From: Fibrobacter sp. UWH4
Lineage (GTDB): Bacteria; Fibrobacterota; Fibrobacteria; Fibrobacterales; Fibrobacteraceae
NCBI RefSeq assembly: GCF_900142475.1
Contig: NZ_FRAY01000001.1
Location: forward strand, 1 to 64,000
Length of the DNA: 64,000 bases
Reading direction: 5' to 3'
The notes beneath the pieces are model-generated. The model did not search any database. It was not told the origin of the DNA and saw only the letters and a program-made list of their open reading frames with translations. Below, one piece after another: positions 7,656 to 17,752 of the stretch. The translations under genes were made by a program, and so were the position numbers. How positions within the stretch are numbered: position 1 is the stretch's first letter; every line of letters begins with the position of its first letter.

Positions 7656-10600
7656 ATGAAGGCAAAAATTGGTTTGGTCTTTTTTACCGTGCTGTACTGT
7701 TGCAGCATGGCTTTTGCCGTAAATGGAACGGGTTATTACAATTTGATGACCGTTGTTGAAACGCAAGGCGGATTTGGCTTCCCTGCGATGACATCGACGA
7801 AAACGATTATGGTGCTAAGCCAGGGAGCATTGGCTTGCTCTAGTTCCGAATGGTCCTTGACTTTCAAGGGCATGAATTATGTAAGCAACGGAACCGAAAT
7901 CGGCTATTACAGCAACTATGGATGGCCGGTCATGCAGTCTACCTTTACCAAGAAGGGCGATTGTGTCGCGTCGCTTGAAGACACTCCGGCCAATTTGGCA
8001 AAATTGCTTGAGAATTCGTGGGTGAAATCGCCTGAAATGAAGGGCGTTACGCTGGAATTGGGGTCCGATATCGACCTTGGCGAATTTGAATCTTCGACCA
8101 AGGCTGGAAGTTGCGAGGTAAACCATCTTCCGCTTCCCATGATGGACAGTAGTTCGTTTAACGGAAACCATTTTACGATAAGCCATCTATGTTACGCAGG
8201 ACCGCTATGGACAAACCGGTCGGTCTTTTTGAATCGGCCTCGAACGTGACTATTCAGAATGTAAACCTGAACGGGGTGCGTATTTACATTGATGGAGAGA
8301 GCGGAGATGGCAAGGACTATTATCCGGTGGGTGCTATCGTTGGAGTCTTGAATCTTGCTACTATCGATAGCATCGTGCTGGCTAATGATTCGATCCAGGC
8401 TCCCATTGCGGGCGGCCTTGTGGGCCTTGTCAAAAATTCAACCATTTCGAATATTTCGGGTGACGACGACATTCATGTGTCGAATAAGGTCTCGATTACG
8501 GAAGGTTATGCAGGCTCGAGCGTCTTGGCGGATTTCAACTATGCCCATCAAGTATTTCTAGGTGGTATTGCGGGGGTGGCCATTCGTTCGGAACACGACG
8601 AAGACCCCACTTTTATCGACGATTCGCTAAAGGTTGAAATCCATGACTATGCCACAGGACATAGGTCCGCTTTGGGTGGCATCGCGGGCTTCTACAAGAC
8701 GAACGGCGATACGCTTGAAAACCTGAAGGTGTATACGAAGTACGGTGGCGCAGGTGAGACTGTCCCCACGAAAATTTCAGGGGGAGCTTCGATGGGCGGA
8801 ATCTTTGGAATGCTGTTTGCGCCCCGTGATTACACCGGTTCTGCAACGGCTGGAAATTTTGTTGCCGCAAATTGCTCGTTTGACGGAAAAATTTACGATG
8901 CGGCATCTCCGGATACTATAGCCGTTGGTGGTATTGTGGGACTGGGTACAATGGAATCGGCGACATCGGTTCGAGTTATGAACAGCACGGCAACGGTGGA
9001 TATAAAGGATTCTTTGCGAGTCGCAGGGGTGTATCGCTATTATGCGGGTGGTATTTTCGGCTATGGCGGTTCTTGTAGCCAGGGAGGCGCTAACGGCGAT
9101 GAATTCCTGACGGTGACTGGCTCGCGTACGGCAGGCTCGATTGCGCTTTCTGCATCTGGTACCGCTGTCGAGGGCCTGCGTAGCGACGCCTATTTGGGCG
9201 GTATTGCGGGGTCGGCTTGTATCGCGCAAACAGGAGGCTTGGGACTTGCAAATGACTCGTCTTCGGTCAAGATTACATCAAAGGTGAAAACGTCTGTTGA
9301 CAAAGCCAAGTTGGTTAATGGAAATAATGCTCGCGATAGCGTTTTTGTAGGAGGCATGATCGGCTTTACGAGTGTGGCGGTAGCCAAGTCGGGCAAAACG
9401 TTACTCCCGGCAACCTTGATGAATCTGTATTATGACGGCTCGATTGCGGTAGAAGATAGCTTGAACAGCGTATTCGTTGGGGGCATCCTCGGTGGGTTCC
9501 CCAAGGCCGAGGGGGGCAAGTCGCTTGTTTTCGAAAAGGTGATGGCATCTAACGAGAACCTGATTACCTATAAGGCGAAAGAGGCGCCGTCTGCGGTATC
9601 GCTGAGTGTGCAGGAAACGGATATCGGCGGCATCTGCGGTATCTGCAACGAAATTGTTGAAATGTCTTATGTGGGAGTGCAAGGTAATATTGTCGTGACC
9701 GGAAAGCACGCTGCCAATACCCTTTATGTCGGTGGTCTTGTCGGTTCCACTGGCGCAAACGAGGCGGGAACTTATCTGCACAACTCCTTCAATGTCGGCA
9801 ATATCCTGGTGACGGCAAGCAATAGTGATGCTTCGTATGTGCAAAAGGTGGGGTACTTGCTCGGGTACGCATTGCTGTACAAGGGATTCGATATTCGGTC
9901 GGATTATCATTATAGCGATGCTGCCGAAGATACCTACGAACCGTTCGGAATGTTGAGGGATGAAGCCTACACGAAGGATTGGCGCACGAGCGACAGTATT
10001 TTCTATGTTGTTCGGAACGGTGGCGAACGCAAATATACGGATGTTCATCACAACGGAACGGAATTGAAGGATTCCATGAAGGTGTCCAAATTTGCCGGTT
10101 TCCTGAACAGCGCTTACGAAAATGCGGAAGATTATGCCTGGAGTTTTAAGTCGGGAACAAACAGCAACCTTCCGATTTTCACCGATAGCAAGAACCTGCC
10201 GGTTGTGCCGGAACTCGGACCGGAAAATGCGACCTATGTGGTGACCTTCGTAGACATGAACGGTGAAACGATCAAGCAGGAAACGGTAGAATCGGGAAAG
10301 GCTGCAACGGCACCGACACTTGAAGAAATGCCGGAAATCGAAGGTTATAGTTTCACGGGCGAATGGGATCGGGATTTTGAAGAAATTAAGGGTGATTTGA
10401 CGGTAAAGGCAGAATATGCTATCAATTCGTACAAGGTGAGATTCTTTGATTACGATGGCTTGACGCCGCTTTACGACGAGCAAGTTATTGAATATATGAA
10501 ATCGGCAACGGCTCCGGAAAACCCGACTCGCAATGGTTATATTTTTGTAGGGTGGAGTGATTCCTCTTATATACAGGTGAAAAAGAACCTGGATATAAAG

Positions 10601-12688
10601 GCGATGTACCTTGCGAAAAAGTACCTGATCGTGTTCAAGAATTTTGACGGCTCTGTTTTGGCGCAGGATTCCGTACACTTTGATATGACGGTCTCGGAGC
10701 CGGTCGGCATTACGCGCAAAGCGACCCCCGAGTATTCTTATGAGTTCAAGGGATGGAATCCGGCGATAACGACGGTAAAGGGCGATGCGGTATATACGGC
10801 CCAGTACGATTCCGCCAAGGTAAAATACTCTGTTGCCTTTATTGATTACGACGAATCCCCGATTGGGGAAGTCCAGTGGGTGGAATATGGTGCGGCCGCC
10901 TAAGCCCCTGCCGATCCGGTGCGCGAAGGCTACCGTTTTGTCGGTTGGGATCGCAATTTTAGCGAAATTAAGAAGGATACCGAAATCATGGCCCGCTATG
11001 AACTTGTCCCCGTGTCTTCGGCTTCTGTTGAAAGCTCCAGCAGCGAGACTGCGGTGTCGAGCTCCAGCGGTGAATCCTCCAGTTCCGAAGAAAGTTCCAG
11101 CAGCGAAATCGTGGAATCGAGTTCCTCGAGTGCCGAAGAAAGCTCCAGCTCTGCCGAAAGTTCGAGCAGCAGGGGCGAACTCAAGTTGGTGGAACCGAAA
11201 ATCGAACAGTCCGGTAACGCCGTTCGCCTGACCTTCGATGCGGAAAATGCGGATGTCGAAACGGTTGCCCGTGTGGTGGTGACCGGAGAAAACGGAATTA
11301 TTGTCGATACGGTGATTTCGGACGATGTCGTCAAGGGCGGCGCCTGGGAAATGACGCCTGCGCCCATGGGCAAGTTTAAGGTGGAATTGACCTTGGACGA
11401 CCAGAAGCAAACTGTTTCTTTCGAGAGTGACTTTGAAGTCGCTTCTGAAATTGAGGTGCGCGCGGAAAGCTGGCAGATGGTGTCGCTCTCGGCGCTTGAC
11501 CGTTCCTCGATGGAAGGGGATGACGATGCCAGCTTCTATTGGTGGGATGAACATAATCCCGTGGGTGATTATTGGCAGTATCGTGCCTTTGCGGGGGGCG
11601 ATGCCGATGCGACTCGTGGATTCTGGTACGGTACGGCAAAGGGAAAGCCGCTGGTACTCCGCGAATCGACCGGTGCAAAGGATAGCGAAATCGTATGGGA
11701 ACTGGATAGCCTCTATAGTGGCTGGAACCTGGTGGCTAACCCTTACGGCTGGTATGTGGACCTGAGCAAGGGTGTTGCCGACGATGGTAGCGAAGTCTCG
11801 TTCTGGCGCTGGAATCCGGTGCTTTCGGAATATGAGGTGCCGACGGTGATTGGTCCCTACGAGGCTGTATGGGCGAAGGCTTCGCATGCGTTGACATGGC
11901 GTGTGTCGGCCGCTCCGGTGTTTGGAATTGCGGAATCGAAAATTGAACCCGGTGAACCGGGCGAAGAGCCTCGCAAGAAAAACCTGATGAAGGCGACGGA
12001 TGGTCGTACTCCTGGTAACTTCGCTTTGGTAGCAACCCTTTCCGATGAATATGGCAAGAAAGATTCCTGGAACGTATTCGGTGTAGGGAAGCCGCAGTCG
12101 CTCGAAGAACCCCCTGCCGGTATGGGTAATCGCGTGTCCTTGGCCATTCGCGACAAGGATGAAAATGGTGCTAAGGGTGTCAAACTCGCCAAGAGCATCA
12201 AGGCGGTGGAAGATGAATACAGCTGGACTCTCGAAATGTCTGCAAGTACGGCCCGCGATGGCTAGCTTTCGTTTGAAGGTGTTCAGGAACTTAAAAAACT
12301 TGGTCTTAAGTTGTTTGTGATAGCCGACGGCAAGACGACGGAAGTGACTGATGGAAAGTCCGTGAATGTTGCCTTGGCGAAATCAGCAAGCCAGGTGGAA
12401 GTCCGCGTGGCCGCTTCGAATGCAGTTGTCGCGACAAAGATTAGCGGATTCAAATCCGCTGTTGCGGGCAATACCTTGCAGCTTGGCTTTGATGCCCCCG
12501 AATCGCTGGCCGGAACGAAGGCGAACTACGCGGTTGTCGGCGTCGATGGCAAGGTGGTTGCCTCGGGACGCTTTACGGCGACGGCGGGCACGAACAAACT
12601 TGCCATGAATGTCCCGAAGTCCGGAATTTACTTTGTGAAAATCAAGGTGGGTGCTCAGAACATGGCGGGCAAGGTACTTGTGAGATAG
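7656..12688 (+). pseudogene. Giant secreted GLUG/InlB-repeat protein gene, interrupted three times
   Basis: A ~1,677-codon coding region reads through almost intact but carries a -1 frameshift around 8202-8206, an in-frame TAA at 10901 and an in-frame TAG at 12263. The translated parts give a signal peptide (MKAKIGLVFFTVLYCCSMAFA), then many GLUG-like units with GGIAG/GGIFG/GGLVG cores (about 8400-9780). Next come four InlB-type repeats of the form 'VxFxDxxGxxL...GYxFxGW' (about 10230-11010), a Ser-rich linker (11022-11172), two Ig-like modules, and a C-terminal sorting-like strand with SGIYFVKIKVG. Open pieces are 7656-8249, 8189-10903, 10919-12265 and 12311-12688. The intact neighbour at 12818 is a paralog over the C-terminal half, where Tyr occupies the TAG position. 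Most likely a recent pseudogene; sequencing errors are the alternative. Confidence 0.85.
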
Positions 12689-12723
12689 CGCACAACATTA
12701 CAGGCAAATATGTGATTAAACTC

Positions 12724-12753
12724 AAAAGGTGGGCTTTGTTTCCACCTTTTTTT
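12724..12753 (+). terminator. Terminator after the interrupted giant gene
   Basis: AAAAGGTGG (12724-12732) pairs with CCACCTTTT (12742-12750), continuing into a run of seven T. It separates the two tandem giant genes. Confidence 0.9.
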
Positions 12754-12817
12754 GCGTATGGGGCCAATATCTGGAACTTAAAAAATTATTATTTGCTTAT
12801 AAAGTGGAATGGTGTAT

Positions 12818-15800
12818 ATGAAGAGAACAACAGAAATTCTTGTTGCAACGGTCCTATTTTTGGTTGGGGCTGTGTGGGCCGGTATTAAACCTATCGGGTA
12901 TAGGTGCGATGTTCCGTTGCCAAATAATGATTACACAGCAGAATGCTACGTGAAACAATTTGAGCCGGGCGAATCGGCTGGCGAAGATTATGAGGTTTAC
13001 GATACTTGGGATGAATTTGCATCTGATTTTCTAAGTCGTGTGGGGGCGTTTGAGAGTGATCCGAACACTTGGTCGGTCCAGATTAAATTCGAAAACGATA
13101 TTGACCTGGGTGGGTATTCGAAAAAAAACGGAACGTGTGCAGAGTCGTTTACTCCGCTCCATTTTAATCTCTCTGGCAAACCGGTTTCTGTCGATGGAAA
13201 CGACAAAACGATTTCGGGTTTCTGCTATGTTTCTGATGACCAAAATGCGGCGTTCTTTAGTGAGTTGTCGAATGCGTCTGTAAAGAATCTTACATTTGAT
13301 AGTGCCTATGTAATGGCAAAGACGGTGTCTTCTGCATTGCCCAAGAACGCTGCGGTAGTCGCTGTTTTGATTGAAAACAGCTCTTTTTCGGGTGTGACTG
13401 TGAAAAATTCCACGGTGTATGGCTGGAATACCTCGGCCATAGTGTATAGCGCCACGGGCGGGGCGAAATTTTCTAGTGTGCAAGTAGAGAATGTTCATCT
13501 TTCTGTAAGTGAAGAATCCTTGAAGGATGTTTCCCAGATAGGATCTTTGCTTACACGAGTTTCCTATAGTGCTGGCCTTGTCGCCTATTTGGTGGACTAT
13601 GCGTCATTCAAAGACATCTCGGTATCCAATCTGCAGATTCCCGATTCTGTTTCGCAGGTCTTGAAAAACAAGGGAATGGTTTATTCTGGCGCAAGTTATG
13701 TTGGTGGAATTGTCGGCTTTGCAAGCGTAAGTATGGATGGCTCGACGAGTTTTTCTCTTGAAGGCTGTACCGTATCTGCAGAATTGACCGGTTCCTCGGT
13801 AGGCGGGTTGGTTGGTTCGGTGTCTCCGCATACCATTACCCAAGAGTCCATTTTTGAAGTGGTGAATGCAGATGTGACTTTCAAGTCGGGAGACTACAGC
13901 GGAGCAAACCAAAATCGTTACCTGGGTGGACTTGTCGGAGCTTTGTCCTGGAGAAATGGTAGTGTACAACTTTTGAAAAACAAGGTTGAGACGACCATCA
14001 AGAATACAAAGACGGTGGGCTCTGTAGGTTCTCGTCTTGGCGGTGTGGTTGGTGTCTATTCGGGACTGAGTGGTGGAGACGACGCTGTTGCGGATTTCAC
14101 TATAAATGAAAATGATGTCGCGGTGGATATCAGTTCGTCTGACACGGCACTTGCCGTGGGTGGAATTGTGGGCTATGCCACGGTCAACGCCACTAATAGC
14201 ACTTTTGCCATTCGCAATTCGACTGTCAAACCGGTGAATCCGGGAAAGAATCCAAATGTGATTACGGCAACGGCTTCTAAGATGTACAGTGTTCATGCAG
14301 CCTATGTTGTGGGGCGTGTTGACAATCCAAATTATACCGTAGAACTCCGTGGAAACCATGCCGAAGGCAATATCAAAATTGCAGCATCGACGGTGAAAAC
14401 GATGAGTGGAGTCGGTGCGATGGCGGGTAGAGCGTACTGCTTGAATCTGTATGTGCGTTACAATACTTCTATAGGTGACTTGTCTGTCCCCATCGCAAAT
14501 GAGACTGCCGGTACGGATAGTGACTTTTTCCATGTCGGTTATGAAGTTGGTGAAATTCGGGCGCCATCATCTGCCCAAATGAATGTCGAGGACAATTACC
14601 ATTATGGCTTTAGTGATGAAAATGCTGGGTTGGCCGTTGGTTGGCTTGGTTTAGTAAATGGCGACCCGGTTACGCCGGATTTGTGGAAAACCCAGGCTGT
14701 CGATTATTACCGAATTTGGAAAAACTATCGCAATGCCGTTAAAACGAAGTCGGCGAGCCTTGATGCCGAAGGGACGCTGGATGTAGATGGCTCGGGTGTC
14801 ATTTATGTAGAAAACGAAAAAAAATGGCTCTACGATGGCGTGATCGATGGTGAAGAGATGAAGACACGCCTGTTTACTTATGTGCTGAATACAGCCTCTT
14901 CAAGTGGCGGAGAATGTGGTGTAAATGGTACGGTCTGCTGGGAAAATGAGCCGGACTCGTTGCCGATGGTTTCGACCTATAGGACGGTGTACAAGGTTAC
15001 GATAGTGCTTGATGATGTTTATGATAAATTAACCGAGGCCGATAAGGAATCTGTAAAGAAGTATTTGAATGAAACGGAACAAACTTCGTACCTTACTATT
15101 TATACTGATAAATACTTCATGCTTGACCATGAACTTGTAAAATTGGTGTATGGCTTGAGTGTCGTTTGTGGAATGTTCGAAGAAAATGCCGCTGCTGGGC
15201 CGGATATGTCTGAAGGGACGGATATAGATCTTTACAATTTCTCCACGACGACGGACGCTTATTTCCGCGCAGCAGAAATCTCGTACGAGAATGTGCGTTT
15301 CGATGTAAATACAGCGGCGACGGAGGTGTTCTACGGCGTGGGCTCTGAATTGCCCGATAGCCTTGTGGTGCCGAATGGCAACAGACCCGTGTTTCTGCCG
15401 TCTCAAATTTATACGGCTGAAGCCTGCGTGATGGGCTGGGCCTTTAATGCCGATACTAACGATTATAAGTACCATGTGAAAGATCCGGGTAGTTACTTAT
15501 ACCCCGATATCAATGCCGAAAAGACTTTGTATGCGGTGTGGAAAGATGCGGAATCCTGCCTTGGGCATTATGTCAGGGTCCGTGTAGGCGAATCTGAAAA
15601 CGGAACGGTTGCCGTGGACGAATACCGCGACGGAACGAAGGTCTATACGCACCACTTTGCAAAGGATTCCACGATGCTCTTGCCGTGGGACAATCCTGAA
15701 GGGGTTGCGATGCGGTTGCTTGCTGAACCCGATTCGGGCTATGCGCTGGATTCGCTGGTGATTGTCAAAGTGATGAAGGATGCTGGCTCGGAGGAAATGT

Positions 15801-17443
15801 CGAACAACATAAAGGATGGTTCAGTTGAAAGGTATGTGTTGCAAGAAGGCGATACGTTGCCGGACGGCTTGATCAATGCGACCCTGACGGCGTATTTCTC
15901 TGAAGCCAAGGACGTAAAGAATCCTGGTGATTCTGCGGATGATCCCACTAAACTCGCCTTGGTACGCCATGAATTGCTCCAGTCGGGAAATGCGGTGCAG
16001 TTGACTCTTGAAACGAATCAGTTTGAAGTAGATGGTTCTGCCTCACTACAGGTTTCATTGACGGATGCCTTGGGTGTTGTCCTGGAAAACTACGGCTTTG
16101 CCGAAGAAGTGAAGAAAACTCCTTATGAACATGTCTGGACGCAATATCCGTTGCTGCCGGGACGCTATGTGGTGAAGGCGACACTTTCGGACAAGGCCGA
16201 GAAGGTGTCGTTCGATACCGCGTTTACAGTGAGTGCGGAAATTGCCGCTGCTCCGGATGCTTGGCGAATGGTTTCGCTTTCGGATGTAGAGATTGATTCC
16301 ATTGTGTGGGATGCCGACCCGGTGTTCTACCACTGGGACGAGTCCGCTTACTTTGGCGATTTCTGGAAGTACCAGAAGTATCGCGGTGGCAAGGTTGAGG
16401 CCGAACAGGGCTACTGGTACAATTCCTTGGAAGGTCGTCCGCTGTTGCTCCGCAGGGATTCGGCAAGGACAGGTAACGAAATTGTCTGGAAACTCGATAG
16501 CGGCTGGAACATGGTGGCGAACCCCTATGGTTGGGGGGTGCAGCTGAATGCGGAACAGCTTGAGAATGAGTCCCTGGTGCTGACCGTTTGGAATCCTGAG
16601 AGTGCGGATTACCCGGGGAAGACCTTGTATCTTGGCCCTTACGAGGCGGCTTGGGTGTATTCCGAGTCCAAGAGAACAGCCGAGGTCGGTCAGGAACCGT
16701 TCTTTGTAAGTGCGGCGGAACATACTCCGGGATTTGACTATCCGCTTGAAAAACGGGTGCTGGCGAAAGCTGAATCTCGCAGTAACTGGACGCTGCAGGC
16801 GGTTCTTTCGGATACGAAAGGGCACCGGGATTCTTGGAACGTAATCGGTGCCGGTGCCGCGGCTGAACAGCCGGAACCGCCGGAGGGAATGGGCGACCAT
16901 GTGAACCTGTCTCTCTTGGAAGGCAAACGCGCCCTCGCGAAATCCATCAGGAGTGCCGATGAACGCTATGAGTGGAATATGGCGCTGAGCGCTACGGGCG
17001 ACCGTGTGGGCTACCTCAGGTTCGAAGGCGTGAAGGCGCTGAACGAGATGGGCCTCAAGGTGTTCGTGACGGTGGATGGCAAGACGACCGAAGTCGTTGC
17101 GGGCGACTCCCTGAAGGTGCTCCTGAAGGCGGCGGGAGCTACCGCTACGGTTCGGGTGGCTCCGATGGATGCCCGCGCCCTGGCCTCTAAGGTCGAGAAT
17201 TTGCGGTTTGAACAGGCTTCGGGCCGCCTCCAGGTCGGTTTCGATGTGTCCGAGGGGCTCGCCGGGGCGAATTACATGGTGCAGCTGGTGGGCCTGAACG
17301 GCAAAATTGCGGCTTCTTACGCGTCCAAGGCGTTCTTCGGCCACAATACGGTCGCCCTGAACGTCCCCAAGTCCGGAATCTACCTCCTCCGCGTTCGTGT
17401 CGGCAGCGAACAGGCCTCCCGTAAAGTGGCAATTTCCCGCTAA
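12818..17443 (+). CDS. Giant secreted GLUG-repeat surface protein
   Basis: A 1541-residue exported protein of unknown role, presumably at the cell surface. After a signal peptide (MKRTTEILVATVLFLVGAVWA) it has many short repeats with V/I-GG-I/L-VG cores (for example YVGGIVGFAS, VGGLVGSVS, LGGLVGALS, VGGIVGYAT). These match the GLUG motif. A Cys-containing InlB-like region follows near residues 830-920. The C-terminal third repeats the modules of the broken neighbour: 'WRMVSLSDVEIDS', 'GWNMVANPYGW', 'FEGVKALNEMGLKVF', and the terminal SGIYLLRVRVG strand ending KVAISR. An ATG at 12809 is possible, but 12818 gives the better signal peptide. The C-terminus resembles type IX (type A) sorting domains; that is inference. 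Confidence 0.82.
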   Translation: MKRTTEILVATVLFLVGAVWAGIKPIGYRCDVPLPNNDYTAECYVKQFEPGESAGEDYEVYDTWDEFASDFLSRVGAFESDPNTWSVQIKFENDIDLGGYSKKNGTCAESFTPLHFNLSGKPVSVDGNDKTISGFCYVSDDQNAAFFSELSNASVKNLTFDSAYVMAKTVSSALPKNAAVVAVLIENSSFSGVTVKNSTVYGWNTSAIVYSATGGAKFSSVQVENVHLSVSEESLKDVSQIGSLLTRVSYSAGLVAYLVDYASFKDISVSNLQIPDSVSQVLKNKGMVYSGASYVGGIVGFASVSMDGSTSFSLEGCTVSAELTGSSVGGLVGSVSPHTITQESIFEVVNADVTFKSGDYSGANQNRYLGGLVGALSWRNGSVQLLKNKVETTIKNTKTVGSVGSRLGGVVGVYSGLSGGDDAVADFTINENDVAVDISSSDTALAVGGIVGYATVNATNSTFAIRNSTVKPVNPGKNPNVITATASKMYSVHAAYVVGRVDNPNYTVELRGNHAEGNIKIAASTVKTMSGVGAMAGRAYCLNLYVRYNTSIGDLSVPIANETAGTDSDFFHVGYEVGEIRAPSSAQMNVEDNYHYGFSDENAGLAVGWLGLVNGDPVTPDLWKTQAVDYYRIWKNYRNAVKTKSASLDAEGTLDVDGSGVIYVENEKKWLYDGVIDGEEMKTRLFTYVLNTASSSGGECGVNGTVCWENEPDSLPMVSTYRTVYKVTIVLDDVYDKLTEADKESVKKYLNETEQTSYLTIYTDKYFMLDHELVKLVYGLSVVCGMFEENAAAGPDMSEGTDIDLYNFSTTTDAYFRAAEISYENVRFDVNTAATEVFYGVGSELPDSLVVPNGNRPVFLPSQIYTAEACVMGWAFNADTNDYKYHVKDPGSYLYPDINAEKTLYAVWKDAESCLGHYVRVRVGESENGTVAVDEYRDGTKVYTHHFAKDSTMLLPWDNPEGVAMRLLAEPDSGYALDSLVIVKVMKDAGSEEMSNNIKDGSVERYVLQEGDTLPDGLINATLTAYFSEAKDVKNPGDSADDPTKLALVRHELLQSGNAVQLTLETNQFEVDGSASLQVSLTDALGVVLENYGFAEEVKKTPYEHVWTQYPLLPGRYVVKATLSDKAEKVSFDTAFTVSAEIAAAPDAWRMVSLSDVEIDSIVWDADPVFYHWDESAYFGDFWKYQKYRGGKVEAEQGYWYNSLEGRPLLLRRDSARTGNEIVWKLDSGWNMVANPYGWGVQLNAEQLENESLVLTVWNPESADYPGKTLYLGPYEAAWVYSESKRTAEVGQEPFFVSAAEHTPGFDYPLEKRVLAKAESRSNWTLQAVLSDTKGHRDSWNVIGAGAAAEQPEPPEGMGDHVNLSLLEGKRALAKSIRSADERYEWNMALSATGDRVGYLRFEGVKALNEMGLKVFVTVDGKTTEVVAGDSLKVLLKAAGATATVRVAPMDARALASKVENLRFEQASGRLQVGFDVSEGLAGANYMVQLVGLNGKIAASYASKAFFGHNTVALNVPKSGIYLLRVRVGSEQASRKVAISR

Positions 17444-17453
17444 ATCGGGTTTT

Positions 17454-17603
17454 TAAGGGTGAAACCCTTAGGCGAGAGGGTGGTGGAAGACCCTGCGAAA
17501 AGCCTGACCACTAAGCGAACAATCGTCGGCCGAAGGCCGAGGCCTTGTGAGCGTGTGGTTCATGGCTGAGCTGGGGCTGCAACCAGGGAGAGTCTTCTCC
17601 CTT
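17454..17603 (+). repeat. Structured repeat, copy A (upstream of the dicarboxylate transporter)
   Basis: Copy A begins with the perfect hairpin TAAGGGT-GAA-ACCCTTA (17454-17470). It continues with GGCGAG, an AGGGT/ACCCT helix, the conserved block AAGCGAACAATCGTCGGCCG plus a GGCCGAAGGCC hairpin, TGTGAGCGTGTGG, and AGGGAGA-GTCT-TCTCCCT (17585-17602). About 140 bp are shared with copy B at 19561-19725. The remaining intergenic DNA 17604-17713 holds a CGATTTGT-TAAT-ACAAATCG... type hairpin (17663-17682) and no gene. Confidence 0.8.
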
Positions 17604-17713
17604 ACAGACCGCTCGGCTCTTGTTTTATGGAACCCTATGACATCGCCTCGCTCTCGCCTCCACGATTTGTTAATACAAATCGCTTGTGGCTCACTAGTAG
17701 TATTCCTGTAATC

Positions 17714-17744
17714 TTGCCATAAGGGCGGCATTTTTCTAAATTTG
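17714..17744 (+). promoter_or_regulatory. Predicted promoter of the dicarboxylate transporter
   Basis: TTG (17714-17716), 20 nt, TAAATTTG (17737-17744), or TTGCCA-N17-TAAATT. The ATG at 17753 is only 8 nt beyond the element, so transcription would start almost at the start codon. Confidence 0.6.
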
Positions 17745-17752
17745 GCCGCACT

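Noticed and set aside
10901-12265. Recoding of the TAA and TAG as a sense codon (readthrough or selenocysteine/pyrrolysine).
   Set aside because: Different stops are involved, other genes in the window end normally with TAA and TAG, and a frameshift is also present. Loss of function or sequence error is simpler.
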